From: Quadrisphaera sp. DSM 44207
Lineage (GTDB): Bacteria > Actinomycetota > Actinomycetes > Actinomycetales > Quadrisphaeraceae
Assembly (NCBI RefSeq): GCF_900101335.1
Contig: NZ_FNKA01000001.1
Span: 868,001 to 932,000 of the forward strand
Direction of reading: 5' to 3'
DNA: 64,000 bases
The translations under genes were made by a program, and so were the position numbers. The notes below the pieces were generated by a model that saw nothing but the letters and a program-made list of their open reading frames with translations, searched no databases and was not told the origin of the DNA. Positions 32,084 through 40,580 of this stretch are shown here, piece by piece. The number at the start of each line of letters is the position of its first letter. The first letter of the stretch is position 1.

Positions 32084-33280
32084 GGCCCCGGTCCGCGGGC
32101 TCCTCGCGCCGTGCTCGAGGAAGAACCGCACCATCTGCGCCGAGGCGTCGGGGCCCGACGGGTCCGCGTAGGAGCCGGCCGCGCTGCCCCCGGACCACGC
32201 GTGCCCGGCGCCGCGCACGGCCCACTGCTCGGCGACGACGCGGTCGCGGGCGTCGCGGTGCACGGTGCGCCGGTAGCGGCGCCCGCCGCTCTCGCCGTCC
32301 TCGACCACGGCCGAGCCCCGCTCGCCGAGCGGCGCGCCGTCCGGGCCGGGCGCCGCGAGGCGGGAGGCCACCAGGCGCTCGGCGTTGACGGGGGCGACGG
32401 TGGGGTCCTGGTCGCCGTGGAAGACCACCAGGGGCACCGCCAGCGCGGGGCCGGGCGCGCCGCCGCCGCGCATGGCGGCGAACGCGGACGGCGCGTCGGT
32501 GGCGCTGCCGGCCGCCAGGCCGCTGTGGACCCCGACGGCGGCGAAGAGGTCCGGGTGCGTGGTGCCCAGCACGGCGGCCATGGCCCCTCCGGCGGACAGG
32601 CCCGCGACGAAGACCCGCTCGGGGTCGACGGCGTGGCTGCCCGCCACCTCGCGGACGATCGCGGCGAGCAGCGCGGGCTCGCCGGCGTCGCGCCCCTGGT
32701 CGCCCGGGCGGAACCAGTTCCAGTAGCGGCCGTGGTTGGCCGCGCGGGACTGCTCCGGGTAGGCGACGAGGAAGGTGCGCTGCTCGGCGAGGTGGTCCAT
32801 GCGCGTGCCGGCCACGAAGTCGGCGGCGTCCTGGGTGCCGCCGTGGAGCATCACCACGAGGGGCACGGGCCGCCCGTCGTAGCCGCTCGGGACGTACAGG
32901 TCGTAGGTGCGCGACCCCGCCGGCCCGGTGTGCGTGCGGTGGAGGACCTCGCCGGGCAGGTCGGCGCGGGCGGAGGCGCCACCGCGCCCGTCGCGCCCGG
33001 GCGCCGTCCCGCGGCGGACCGGAGGCAGCCGCGTCGGCAGGCGCGACGACAGGTCCTCGAGCAGCCCGCGCACGCCGCGGGAGCCGCGCGCCGCGCCTCC
33101 TGGGGCCTGCGCCGCGGCGTGCGCCGTCGGGTGCGCCGTCGGGTGCGCCGTCGGGGCGTGCGCCGCGGGGCGCGCTCCCGCACCGCCGAGGCCCCGCTGC
33201 AGCAGGGCGGTGGCCTCGGCCACCCGCCCGCTGCGGGTCAGGTGCAGCGCCTCCACCAGGGTGCTCCGCTGGTCCTCCAC
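32081..33280 (-). CDS. PHB-depolymerase-family esterase (LpqC-like)
   Basis: A 399-residue alpha/beta-hydrolase of the esterase PHB depolymerase family, cleaving polyester or feruloyl-type esters. The catalytic domain (about 130-395) has the oxyanion segment PLVVMLHGGTQDAADF, nucleophile GLSAGGAMA, acid region VFHGDQDPTVAPVNAERL and His in GAGHAWSGG. The first 120 residues form a low-complexity linker with AHPTAHPTAH encoded by three 12-bp repeats (33119-33154). No signal peptide is visible, so intracellular mcl-/scl-PHA or acetylated substrate is possible. GTG 33280 follows GGAGGG. The ribbon-helix-helix gene lies 59 bp upstream. Confidence 0.88.
   Translation of the reverse strand: MEDQRSTLVEALHLTRSGRVAEATALLQRGLGGAGARPAAHAPTAHPTAHPTAHAAAQAPGGAARGSRGVRGLLEDLSSRLPTRLPPVRRGTAPGRDGRGGASARADLPGEVLHRTHTGPAGSRTYDLYVPSGYDGRPVPLVVMLHGGTQDAADFVAGTRMDHLAEQRTFLVAYPEQSRAANHGRYWNWFRPGDQGRDAGEPALLAAIVREVAGSHAVDPERVFVAGLSAGGAMAAVLGTTHPDLFAAVGVHSGLAAGSATDAPSAFAAMRGGGAPGPALAVPLVVFHGDQDPTVAPVNAERLVASRLAAPGPDGAPLGERGSAVVEDGESGGRRYRRTVHRDARDRVVAEQWAVRGAGHAWSGGSAAGSYADPSGPDASAQMVRFFLEHGARSPRTGA
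33119..33154 (-). repeat. Three perfect 12-bp repeats in the esterase linker
   Basis: GTGCGCCGTCGG repeated three times on the plus strand, encoding the AHPT linker repeat. Confidence 0.93.
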
Positions 33281-33339
33281 GCTCGGGTCCCTCCGTCGGG
33301 AGCGGCGCCCTCGGCGCCGCCCTGCTCGTGCGGCCCCGG

Positions 33340-33735
33340 TCATCGCGTCCGGGCCGCCAGGGCGGCCTTGACCGCCCGCGGGGCCCGCAGGGCCCCCAGC
33401 ACCTCGACCGACGCGATCGTCGCGAGCGCGAGCTCGGGCGGGACGTCGTCGGCGATGCTCGCGAGCCCCAGGACGCGCAGGTCGACCGTGCGACCGGCGT
33501 CCCGCAGCTCCTCGAGCTCGCGGCGGGTGACGTGGCGCGTGCCGAGCGCGAGGGTGCGCCGGGCGACGCTCTGGTCCACCGCGCCGGCCCGGGTCTCGAG
33601 CTGGCGGCGGACCGCCGTCCGGATGAAGTCCGTGCGGTTGGCGTAGAAGCCCTCGTCGACCAGCAGGTCGATCTGCCCGAGGTCGACCAGGCCGAGGTTG
33701 ACCGTGATCTTCTCGGTCTTGTCGACCTCCGCCAC
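33340..33735 (-). CDS. Ribbon-helix-helix (CopG/Arc-like) regulator linked to the esterase
   Basis: A 131-residue protein with an N-terminal RHH domain: KITVNLGLVDLGQIDLLVDE as the beta strand and first helix, then FYANRTDFIRTAVRRQLET. The rest (about 60-131) is helical and unassigned. Members of this family are found next to PHB-depolymerase-like esterases. GTG 33735 follows GGGAGG. A perfect palindrome in the promoter spacer is the likely target of autoregulation. Likely cotranscribed with the esterase, 59 bp downstream. Confidence 0.85.
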   Translation of the reverse strand: MAEVDKTEKITVNLGLVDLGQIDLLVDEGFYANRTDFIRTAVRRQLETRAGAVDQSVARRTLALGTRHVTRRELEELRDAGRTVDLRVLGLASIADDVPPELALATIASVEVLGALRAPRAVKAALAARTR

Positions 33736-33766
33736 GCCGCGTCCTCCCGTCCGTGGTGCTGGGACC

Positions 33767-33803
33767 AGCGTACCACCATCCCGCGGGATGGTCTCAGGAT
33801 GGT
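33767..33803 (-). promoter_or_regulatory. RHH gene promoter with 18-bp perfect palindrome operator
   Basis: ACCATCCCGCGGGATGGT (33775-33792) is perfectly palindromic and occupies the spacer between TGAGAC (33796-33791) and TACGCT (33772-33767). A third half-site AGGATGGT lies at 33796-33803. Palindromic half-sites in a spacer suit RHH dimers. Confidence 0.72.
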
Positions 33804-33828
33804 GCGGCGCCCACGGTCGGGCCGGGGC

Positions 33829-35337
33829 TCAGAACCCCTGGCCGAGCCGGTGGTAGGCGGCGTTCCAGCGCAGCTCCTGGCGGAAGCGCCGGGTGCTCGT
33901 GCCGGCGTCGACCAGCGCCAGCTCCGTGCCGACCATGTCGGCGAGGTCGAGCAGCGCCTCGGCGCCGACCTGGGTGCTCAGCACGGTGTGGTGCGGGCCG
34001 CCGGCCTCCAGCCAGCACTCGGTGGAGGTGCGCCAGTCGGGCAGCGGCCGCCACACCGCGCGGGCCACGGGCAGCCGCGGCAGGTCCTGCTCGGGGGCGA
34101 CGACGTCCACCTCGTTGGCCACGAGGCGGAAGCGGTCGCCGAGGTCGGACCAGCCGACGACGACGGCGCGCGCGGCGTCGGCCGTGAACACCATCCGCAC
34201 CGGGTCCTCGCGGTTCCCGATGCCGAGCGGGTGGATCTCGATGCGGGGGCGCTCGCTGGTGATGGTCGGGCACACCTCGAGCATGTGCGCGCCGAGGATG
34301 AGCTCGCGCCCCGGCACCAGGTGGTAGGTGTAGTCCTCCATGAAGGAGGTGCCGCCGGGGAGGCCGTGCCCGGCGACCTTGAGGATCCGCAGCAGCGCGG
34401 AGGTCTTCCAGTCCCCCTCGCCGGCGAAGCCGTACCCGTCGGCCATGAGGCGCTGCACGGCGAGGCCGGGCAGCTGGCGCAGGCCGCCGAGGTCCTCGAA
34501 GTTCGTCGTGAACGCGGTGGCGCCGGTCTCCGCCATGAGCCGGCGCAGCGCCACCTCCTGCCTCGCGCCGTAGCGCAGGGACTCGTGCCGCTCGCCGCCG
34601 CGGCGCAGCTCGGGCGCGACGTCGTAGCGGTCCTCGTACTCGGCGACGACCTCGTCGGCCTCGGCGTCGGCGACGGCGGCGACGGCGGCGACGAGCGCGT
34701 TGACGCCGTAGGCCTCCACGTCGACCCCGAACCGGATCTGGGCGTCGACCTTGTCGCCCTCGGTCACGGCGACCTGGCGCATCGTGTCCCCGAAGCGGGC
34801 CAGGCGCAGCGAGCGGGCCTGCGCCCGACCGGCCGCGGCGCGGGCCCAGGCGCCGACGCGCTCGCCGACCCCCGGGTCGCTGACGTGGCCGGCGACCGTG
34901 GTGCGGGCGGCGCCGAGGCGGGTGAGCACGTACCCGAACTCCCGGTCGCCGTGGGCGGCCTGGTTCAGGTTCATGAAGTCCATGTCGATGCTCGCCCACG
35001 GCAGCTCGGTGTTCAGCTGCGTGTGCAGGTGCAGCAGCGGCACGGTCAGCACCGACAGGCCGGCGATCCACATCCGCGCCGGGGAGAACGTGTGCATCCA
35101 GGCGACGACGCCGATGCACGCGTCGGAGGCGCCGGCCTCGAGCACCAGGCGGCGGATGGCGTCGGAGTCCGTCAGGACCGGCTTCCACACCACGCGCACC
35201 GGCACCTCGGGCCGGGCGTCGAGCTGCTCGTGGATGCGGCGCGACTGCTCCGCCACCTGCTCCAGCACGTCGTCGCCGTACAGCCCCTGGCTGCCCGTGA
35301 GGAACCAGATCTCCAGTGGTGCGTACGGGTCCTTCAT
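33829..35337 (-). CDS. araA: L-arabinose isomerase
   Basis: A 502-residue Mn-dependent enzyme converting L-arabinose to L-ribulose. Hallmarks: [74 protein letters not shown] and [20 protein letters not shown] with metal-binding Glu and His. ATG 35337 follows GAGGAG. The order is araB-araD-araA with an 84-bp gap before araA containing short direct repeats. It is controlled by the promoter and operator before araB. Confidence 0.97.
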   Translation of the reverse strand: MKDPYAPLEIWFLTGSQGLYGDDVLEQVAEQSRRIHEQLDARPEVPVRVVWKPVLTDSDAIRRLVLEAGASDACIGVVAWMHTFSPARMWIAGLSVLTVPLLHLHTQLNTELPWASIDMDFMNLNQAAHGDREFGYVLTRLGAARTTVAGHVSDPGVGERVGAWARAAAGRAQARSLRLARFGDTMRQVAVTEGDKVDAQIRFGVDVEAYGVNALVAAVAAVADAEADEVVAEYEDRYDVAPELRRGGERHESLRYGARQEVALRRLMAETGATAFTTNFEDLGGLRQLPGLAVQRLMADGYGFAGEGDWKTSALLRILKVAGHGLPGGTSFMEDYTYHLVPGRELILGAHMLEVCPTITSERPRIEIHPLGIGNREDPVRMVFTADAARAVVVGWSDLGDRFRLVANEVDVVAPEQDLPRLPVARAVWRPLPDWRTSTECWLEAGGPHHTVLSTQVGAEALLDLADMVGTELALVDAGTSTRRFRQELRWNAAYHRLGQGF

Positions 35338-35356
35338 CTCGCTCCTCGTCCTCGGG

Positions 35357-35410
35357 TGCTGGCTCGGTGCTGGCTCGGTGCTGCTCGGTGCTTGCTCGGT
35401 GCTGCTCGCC
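35357..35410 (-). repeat. Short tandem repeats between araD and araA
   Basis: Five near-identical 10-11-bp units (GCTGGCTCGGT with variants GCTGCTCGGT and GCTTGCTCGGT) fill the araD-araA gap just upstream of the araA Shine-Dalgarno. They may arise from slippage; any effect on araA expression is unknown. Confidence 0.75.
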
Positions 35411-35421
35411 CCGGTGCGGGC

Positions 35422-36117
35422 TCAGTCCGTCGCCAGGGGCTGGCCGTAGGCGTTCTGGTAGCGCTCGTAGAGGCGGTCGACGTCCGCCGGGTCGATGGGC
35501 AGGGGCTCGCCGAGCTGGCGGGAGAGGTGCACGGTGCGGGCGACGTCCTCGGTCATCACGGCGGCCTTGACGGCGGCGCGCGCGCTCGGGCCGATGGCGA
35601 ACACGCCGTGGTTGCGCATCAACACGGCCGGCGAGCGCGACCCGGCGAGGGTCTCGACGATGCCGCGGCCGATCGAGTCGTCGCCGATGAGCGCGAACGG
35701 GCCGACCGGGATCGGGCCGCCGAACTCGTCCGCCATCGCGGTGAGCACGCACGGGACCTCCTCCCCGCGCGCGGCCCACGCCGTGGCGTAGGGGCTGTGG
35801 GTGTGCACCACCCCGCCGACCTCGGGCCTGGCCCGGTAGACGAACGCGTGCGCGGCCGTGTCGCTGGAGGGCGCGAGGAGGCCGTCGACGAGGGCGCCGT
35901 CGAGGTCGCAGACCACGACGCCCTCCCACGTCAGCTCCGCGTACGACACGCCGCTGGCCTTGATGACGAACAGGTCCTCGCCCGGCACGCGGGCGGAGAC
36001 GTTGCCCGACGTCCACGTCACGAGCTGGTAGCGGGTCAGCTCCTCGTGCAGGTCGGCCACGGCCTGCCGCAGGTCGCGGTGGGTGCCCCGCTCGGTCGCC
36101 GTGCTCGTGCTGGTCAT
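35422..36117 (-). CDS. araD: L-ribulose-5-phosphate 4-epimerase
   Basis: A 231-residue zinc class II aldolase-fold enzyme giving D-xylulose 5-phosphate. Motifs: LVTWTSGNVSARVPGEDLFV, IKASGVSYAELTWEGVVVCD, zinc His pair in GVVHTHSPYATAWAARG, and AVLMRNHGVFAIG with the third His. ATG 36117 overlaps the araB stop by 4 nt (ATGA), so it is translationally coupled to araB. Confidence 0.96.
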   Translation of the reverse strand: MTSTSTATERGTHRDLRQAVADLHEELTRYQLVTWTSGNVSARVPGEDLFVIKASGVSYAELTWEGVVVCDLDGALVDGLLAPSSDTAAHAFVYRARPEVGGVVHTHSPYATAWAARGEEVPCVLTAMADEFGGPIPVGPFALIGDDSIGRGIVETLAGSRSPAVLMRNHGVFAIGPSARAAVKAAVMTEDVARTVHLSRQLGEPLPIDPADVDRLYERYQNAYGQPLATD

Positions 36118-37913
36118 GCGGTGGCCTCCTCGCGGGTGCCCTCGGCGGCACCGGACGTCTCGTACTCCTCGTGGTCGCTCGCCGCGCCCGGGCCCCGCCC
36201 GGCGCGCCGCACCGCCGTGCGGCGCACGTCGCGCAGCCGGTGCAGGACGTCCAGCTCGCTGCCGCGCTCGGCGCGGCCGAACAGGTCGTGCAGCCGGCGG
36301 TACTCGGCGTACAGGGCGTCGTAGGCCCGCGCGCGCTCCTCGTCGGGCGTGTGGACGGCGCGGCGCACCCGCCCCATGGCGGCCGCCGCCGCGTGGACGT
36401 CGGGGTGGGCGCCCGCGGCGACGGCGGCGTGGATCGCCGCGCCGAGCGCCGGGCCCTGCTGCGAGACGATCGTGCTGAGCGGGCGGCGGGTGACGTCGGC
36501 GTAGATCTGCATCAGCAGCTGGTTCTTCAGCAGCCCGCCGGCGACGACGAGCTCGGTGACCGGCACGCCGGCCTCCTCGAACGCCTCGACGATCACGCGG
36601 GTGCCGAACGCGGTGGCCTCCAGCAGCGCCCGGTAGGTGTCCTCCGGGCGCGTGGCGAGGGTCTGGCCGACGACGACGCCGGACAGCTCGTGGTCCACCA
36701 GCACCGACCGGTTGCCGCTGTGCCAGTCCAGGGCCACGAGCCCGTGCTCGCCGACCTCCTGGGCCGCGGCCAGCTCCGTCAGGTGCGCGTGCAGGTCGAG
36801 CCCGCGCCGGGCGGCCTCCTCGGCGTACGGGGCCGGGACGGAGGTGTCCACGAACCAGCCGAAGACGTCGCCCACGCCGCTCTGGCCGGCCTCGTAGCCC
36901 CACAGGCCCGGCACGATGCCTCCGTCGACGACGCCGCACATGCCGGGGACCTCGCCGAGCCGGTCCGAGCTCATCACGTGGCAGGTGGAGGTGCCCATCA
37001 CCGCGAGCATCTGGCCGGCCCCGGTGGCCTGGGCGGCCGGCGCGGTCACGTGCGCGTCGATGTTGCCGACCGCGACGGCGATGCCCTCCGGCAGGCCGGT
37101 CCACGCCGCCGCCTGCGCCGTGAGCCCGCCGGCCCGCGCGCCGAGGTCGGCGATGGGCTGCTCGACCTTGTCGGCCACGAAGCCGGCGAAGCCGGGGTCG
37201 AGCGCCGCGAGGAACTCGCGCGAGGGGTACTGCCCGTCCTGGTGGATGGCCTTGTAGCCGGTGGTGCACGCGTTGCGCACGTACGCGCCGCACAGCTGCC
37301 ACACGATCCAGTCGGCGGCCTCCACCCACCGCTCGGTGGCGGCGTAGACCTCCGGGTCCTCCTCGAGCAGCTGCAGGCCCTTGGCGAACTCCCACTCGCT
37401 GGAGATGCGGCCGCCGTAGCGGGCCAGCCACGGCTCCCCGCGCTCGGCGGCCAGGGCGTTGATCCGGTCGGCGTGGGACTGGGCGGCGTGGTGCTTCCAC
37501 AGCTTCACGTAGGCGTGGGGCCTGTCCGCGAACCGCTCCAGCTCGCACAGCGGGGTGCCGTCGGCCAGGGTCGGGACCATGGTGCAGGCGGTGAAGTCGG
37601 TGCCGACGCCGACGACGTCGGCGGCGTCGACGCCGCTGGCGGCGAGCGCCGCGGGCACCGCCTGCTGGAGCACCTCGACGTAGTCCCGCGGCACCTGCAG
37701 CGCCCAGTCCGGCGGCAGCGCCGGGCCCGGGCGCCCGTCGACGTCCAGGGACCGCTCGAGCACCGCGTGCCGGTAGGGGTGGACGGCGCTGCCCAGCTCC
37801 GCGCCGTCGGTCACCCGGACGACCACGGCGCGCCCGGACAGCGTGCCGTAGTCGACGCCGACCACCACCGCGCGGGCGGGGTCGGGGCGGGTCGTGGGGG
37901 CGCTGGCCGTCAT
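36114..37913 (-). CDS. araB: L-ribulokinase
   Basis: A 599-residue FGGY carbohydrate kinase phosphorylating L-ribulose. Motifs: VVVGVDYGTLSGRAVVVRVT, GVGTDFTACTMVPTLADGTP, LKNQLLMQIYADVTRRPL region VAGGLLKNQLLMQIYADV, and the sugar-site ASEWEFAKGLQLLEE-type segment ISSEWEFAKGLQLLEEDP. The C-terminal 40 residues are acidic. ATG 37913 follows GGAGGAG. It is the first gene of araBDA and has an operator-bearing promoter 57 bp upstream. Confidence 0.96.
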   Translation of the reverse strand: MTASAPTTRPDPARAVVVGVDYGTLSGRAVVVRVTDGAELGSAVHPYRHAVLERSLDVDGRPGPALPPDWALQVPRDYVEVLQQAVPAALAASGVDAADVVGVGTDFTACTMVPTLADGTPLCELERFADRPHAYVKLWKHHAAQSHADRINALAAERGEPWLARYGGRISSEWEFAKGLQLLEEDPEVYAATERWVEAADWIVWQLCGAYVRNACTTGYKAIHQDGQYPSREFLAALDPGFAGFVADKVEQPIADLGARAGGLTAQAAAWTGLPEGIAVAVGNIDAHVTAPAAQATGAGQMLAVMGTSTCHVMSSDRLGEVPGMCGVVDGGIVPGLWGYEAGQSGVGDVFGWFVDTSVPAPYAEEAARRGLDLHAHLTELAAAQEVGEHGLVALDWHSGNRSVLVDHELSGVVVGQTLATRPEDTYRALLEATAFGTRVIVEAFEEAGVPVTELVVAGGLLKNQLLMQIYADVTRRPLSTIVSQQGPALGAAIHAAVAAGAHPDVHAAAAAMGRVRRAVHTPDEERARAYDALYAEYRRLHDLFGRAERGSELDVLHRLRDVRRTAVRRAGRGPGAASDHEEYETSGAAEGTREEATA

Positions 37914-37969
37914 CGCGTGGTCTCCTCCGCCGGGCGTGCCGCCCGCGGGGACACCGGCGGCCGACAGCG

Positions 37970-37999
37970 ATTGTGAGCGTTCACATCGTCTCGGGTCAA
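37970..37999 (-). promoter_or_regulatory. araBDA promoter with LacI-type operator
   Basis: Leftward TTGACC (37999-37994), 18 bp, CACAAT (37975-37970). The palindrome TGTGAGCGTTCACA (37972-37985) overlaps the -10. The same motif recurs at the LacI-type gene and before chvE. Confidence 0.8.
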
Positions 38000-38017
38000 G
38001 GCTCCGCCGAGCGGCCC

Positions 38018-38058
38018 GCCGGCCCTGCGGCGCTCGGGCGCCGGCCCTGCGGCGCTCG
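38018..38058. repeat. Two direct 19-bp repeats downstream of the LacI-type gene
   Basis: GCCGGCCCTGCGGCGCTCG occurs at 38018-38036 and 38040-38058, 22 bp apart, in the gap between the LacI-type gene stop and the araB promoter. No function assigned. Confidence 0.85.
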
Positions 38059-38089
38059 TCCGGCGCTCTTGCGCGGCTGCTGCCGCGGC

Positions 38090-39139
38090 TCAGCGGGCGC
38101 CGGGCGCGCGGCGCGGCGGCGCCGTGCTGTCGCGCACCACGAGGGTGGGCGCGACGGGGCGCGCGGCCGGCGCCGCGCCGGCCAGGCGGGCGAGGACGGC
38201 CTGCAGGCAGCGGCGCCCGAGCTCGGCGAAGTCCTGGCGCACGGTGGTCAGCGGGGGCGCGAAGAACGCGGCCTCCGGGACGTCGTCGAAGCCCACCACG
38301 CTCACGTCCCGGGGCACGTCGAGCCCGGCCTCGGCCAGGGCCCGCACGAGGCCCACGGCCATCTGGTCGTTGCCGGCGAAGACCGCCGTCACCGGCTCCG
38401 CCGCGGCCGCCAGCCGCTGCCCGGCGCGGTAGCCGGACAGCGGCGACCAGTCCCCTCCCAGCGGCTGCGGGACGGCGGCGCCGGCCTCGGCGAGCGCGGC
38501 GCGCCAGCCGGAGGCGCGGGCGCGGGCCTCCAGCCAGTCGAGCGGGCCCGTGACGTGGTGGACGGTGGCGTGGCCCAGGGCGAGCAGGTGCCGCACGGCC
38601 AGGCGCGCCCCGGTCTCCTGGTCGACCGAGACGCCGTGGACGCCCCCTGCGGCCGAGACCTCGACCGTCACGAGCGGGACGGCGGCCTCCACGGCGCGCG
38701 CGGCGTCGACCGCGGCGTCCTGGGGCGCGATGACCACCAGGGCGTCGACCGACTGGACCATCAGGTGCTCCACGGCGGCCCGCATCGCCGCCGCGCCGAC
38801 GTCCGCCAGCACGGTGACGCTGACGACGTACCCGGCCGCGCGGGCGGCCTCCTCCAGCCCCAGCAGGGTGCTGGTGGGGCCGTAGTGGGCGGTGGCGGCG
38901 CTGACGACGCCGATGGCGTGCGACTGGCGCGTGACCAGGGCGCGCGCCGCGGTGTTGGGGCGGTACCCGAGGTCGGCGATGGCGCGCTCCACCCGGTCGC
39001 GCGTGGCCGGCCGCACGCTGGGGTGCCCGTTGATCACGCGGGAGACCGTCTGGTGGGACACCCCCGCCCGGGCCGCCACGTCGGCCATCACGGGCGTGCG
39101 AGCCGGCGAGGGGGTGCGCGGGCCAGCGTCGGGCAGCAC
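38090..39139 (-). CDS. LacI family transcriptional regulator (arabinose/pentose)
   Basis: A 349-residue regulator. The helix-turn-helix and hinge (about residues 17-70) show PVMADVAARAGVSHQTVSRV then INGHPSVRPATRDRVERAIA and LGYRPNTAARALVT; the periplasmic-binding-protein-like sensor follows (PDAAVDAARAVEAAVPLVTV, VFAGNDQMAVGLVRALAEAG, VVGFDDVPEAAFFAPPLTTV). GTG 39139 follows GGAGGAGGGG. It lies upstream of araB in the same direction with its own operator, and a matching operator precedes the distant sugar importer, so L-arabinose is the likely inducer. Confidence 0.92.
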   Translation of the reverse strand: MLPDAGPRTPSPARTPVMADVAARAGVSHQTVSRVINGHPSVRPATRDRVERAIADLGYRPNTAARALVTRQSHAIGVVSAATAHYGPTSTLLGLEEAARAAGYVVSVTVLADVGAAAMRAAVEHLMVQSVDALVVIAPQDAAVDAARAVEAAVPLVTVEVSAAGGVHGVSVDQETGARLAVRHLLALGHATVHHVTGPLDWLEARARASGWRAALAEAGAAVPQPLGGDWSPLSGYRAGQRLAAAAEPVTAVFAGNDQMAVGLVRALAEAGLDVPRDVSVVGFDDVPEAAFFAPPLTTVRQDFAELGRRCLQAVLARLAGAAPAARPVAPTLVVRDSTAPPRRAPGAR

Positions 39140-39170
39140 CGTCCCCTCCTCCGCAGCGGCCTCCTGCACG

Positions 39171-39208
39171 GAGGGTACTGGCCGCGCGGCCGGATGTGAG
39201 CGCTCACG
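39171..39208 (-). promoter_or_regulatory. LacI-gene promoter with its operator
   Basis: TGTGAGCGCTCACG (39195-39208) contains the perfect palindrome GTGAGCGCTCAC and sits at the -35 side of a leftward TACCCT (39177-39172). This suggests autoregulation. Confidence 0.72.
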
Positions 39209-39279
39209 CGACCGCCGCCGCGACCCGCCCCGGCTGGTCGCCCGCCGCCCTCGACCCCCGCCCGGCCTACCCTCGCCGC

Positions 39280-39996
39280 GTGCCGCAGGAGCTCGGGGGC
39301 GTGCTGCCCAGCCCCAACGCCTGGTACCACCCCGAGGTCTACGAGCTGGAGGACCGCGTCGTCGACCCGGACGGCGCGGTCGGCGCCGCCGTGCGGTCCC
39401 TGCTCGGGCCGCGCGGCTGGGAGGGCCTGCGGGTCCTCGACGTCGGGTGCGGCGCGGGCGCCGGCCTGGCGCGGTTCGCGACCGGGCCGGGCGCGGCGGC
39501 CCGGGTGGTCGGCGTCGAGCCGCACCCGCCGCTGCTGGAGGCCGCGCGGCGCCGCGCGGCCGGCCTGCCCGGGGCCGGCGCGGTGGCCGGCACCGCCCAG
39601 CGGCTGCCCCTGCCGGACGCCTCGGTCGACCTCGCCCACGCGCGCTGGGCGTACTTCTTCGGCCCGGGCTGCGAGCCGGGCCTGGCCGAGCTCGCCCGGG
39701 TGGTGCGCCCCGGCGGGCTGTCCGTGGTCGTCGACACCGACGCCACCCGCTCCACGTTCGGCGCCTGGTTCCGGCGCGCCGTCCCCCGGCACGACCCCGT
39801 GGCGGTCGAGCGCTTCTGGCGCCGCCAGGGCTGGCGGCGCGAGCAGCTGCTCGTGCGGTGGGCGGCGCCGGACCGCGCCGCCTTCGAGGCCGTCGTCCGC
39901 ATCGAGCCGCCCCCCGCCGCGGCCGACGCCGCGCTCGCCGAGCACCCGGGCACCGAGCTGGACCACGCGCTCGTGCTGCGGTGGCGCCGCTCCTGA
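39280..39996 (+). CDS. Class I SAM-dependent methyltransferase
   Basis: A 238-residue methyltransferase. The SAM loop is LRVLDVGCGAGAGLARFATG (about residues 46-65), the acidic strand end GVEPHPPLLEAARRRAA, motif II-III AGTAQRLPLPDASVDLAHAR and WAYFFGPGCEPGLAELARVV, then RPGGLSVVVDTDATRSTFG. Substrate unknown. GTG 39280 has TACCCT (39268-39273) 6 bp upstream and no Shine-Dalgarno, so leaderless. Upstream GTG codons inside the LacI operator are rejected. A strong terminator follows. Confidence 0.9.
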   Translation: MPQELGGVLPSPNAWYHPEVYELEDRVVDPDGAVGAAVRSLLGPRGWEGLRVLDVGCGAGAGLARFATGPGAAARVVGVEPHPPLLEAARRRAAGLPGAGAVAGTAQRLPLPDASVDLAHARWAYFFGPGCEPGLAELARVVRPGGLSVVVDTDATRSTFGAWFRRAVPRHDPVAVERFWRRQGWRREQLLVRWAAPDRAAFEAVVRIEPPPAAADAALAEHPGTELDHALVLRWRRS

Positions 39997-40003
39997 GCGG
40001 GCG

Positions 40004-40054
40004 CCCGAGCACGTCCCGGGCGCGTCCTCGGCAGGCGCCCGGGACGTGCTCGGG
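40004..40054 (+). terminator. Hairpin terminator after the methyltransferase
   Basis: Perfect 20-bp arms (40004-40023 and 40035-40054) around an 11-nt loop, 7 bp past the stop. Short direct repeats (CGGGTGCGGCC variants) follow to about 40096. Confidence 0.92.
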
Positions 40055-40142
40055 GCGGCCCCGGGTGCGACCTCGGGTGCGGCCCCGGGTGCGGCGGCGC
40101 GCCGGTGTGGCGTCGCGCCGCGCCGCGGAGCACAGTGACCCC

Positions 40143-40511
40143 ATGACCATCCCGGACGCCGCGCAGGCGCACCCGACGGGCCAGCGCTCCGTCGCCCCGA
40201 TCCGCTGGCCCCGCCCGTCGGCGGCGGCCGTCGCGCTGGTCCTGCTCTGGGTCCTCGGCGGCGTCGTCGGGGTCCTCGTGCCCTCGCTCATCGTGCCGCC
40301 GCAGGCGCTGAGCGCGCCCGGCGGCGCGCTGGCGGCGGCCTTCGGCTTCACCGCCCTCGGCGTGGTGCTCATGTGCGTGGCGGGCGTCGCCGGGGCCCGG
40401 CGCGAGGGCCACGCCGGGGTGCTCGTCGCCGCCGTCACCCCGTCGATCGCCCTGCTCATCGGCGGCCTGGCGATGGTCGGCAGCAAGCTCTTCCCCGTCA
40501 CGCCGGTCTGA
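40143..40511 (+). CDS. Uncharacterised small membrane protein
   Basis: A 122-residue protein with three hydrophobic segments: AAAVALVLLWVLGGVVGVLV, AAFGFTALGVVLMCVAGVAG and GVLVAAVTPSIALLIGGLAM. The N-terminal 28 residues are polar (HPTGQRSVAPIRWPRPS). I recognise no family. ATG 40143 has CACAGT ending 6 bp upstream, again leaderless in appearance. It lies alone between the methyltransferase terminator and radA. Confidence 0.72.
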   Translation: MTIPDAAQAHPTGQRSVAPIRWPRPSAAAVALVLLWVLGGVVGVLVPSLIVPPQALSAPGGALAAAFGFTALGVVLMCVAGVAGARREGHAGVLVAAVTPSIALLIGGLAMVGSKLFPVTPV

Positions 40512-40580
40512 CGGCGGGCGGCGTCGAGGGGGCGGGCGCGGCGGCGCCGGACTGTCGGTGCCGCCGCCTAGCGTCGTCCC

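Noticed and set aside
39196-39279. Upstream start of the methyltransferase at GTG 39196
   Set aside because: This GTG is part of the LacI-type operator palindrome, and a TACCCT hexamer 6 bp before GTG 39280 gives a better start.
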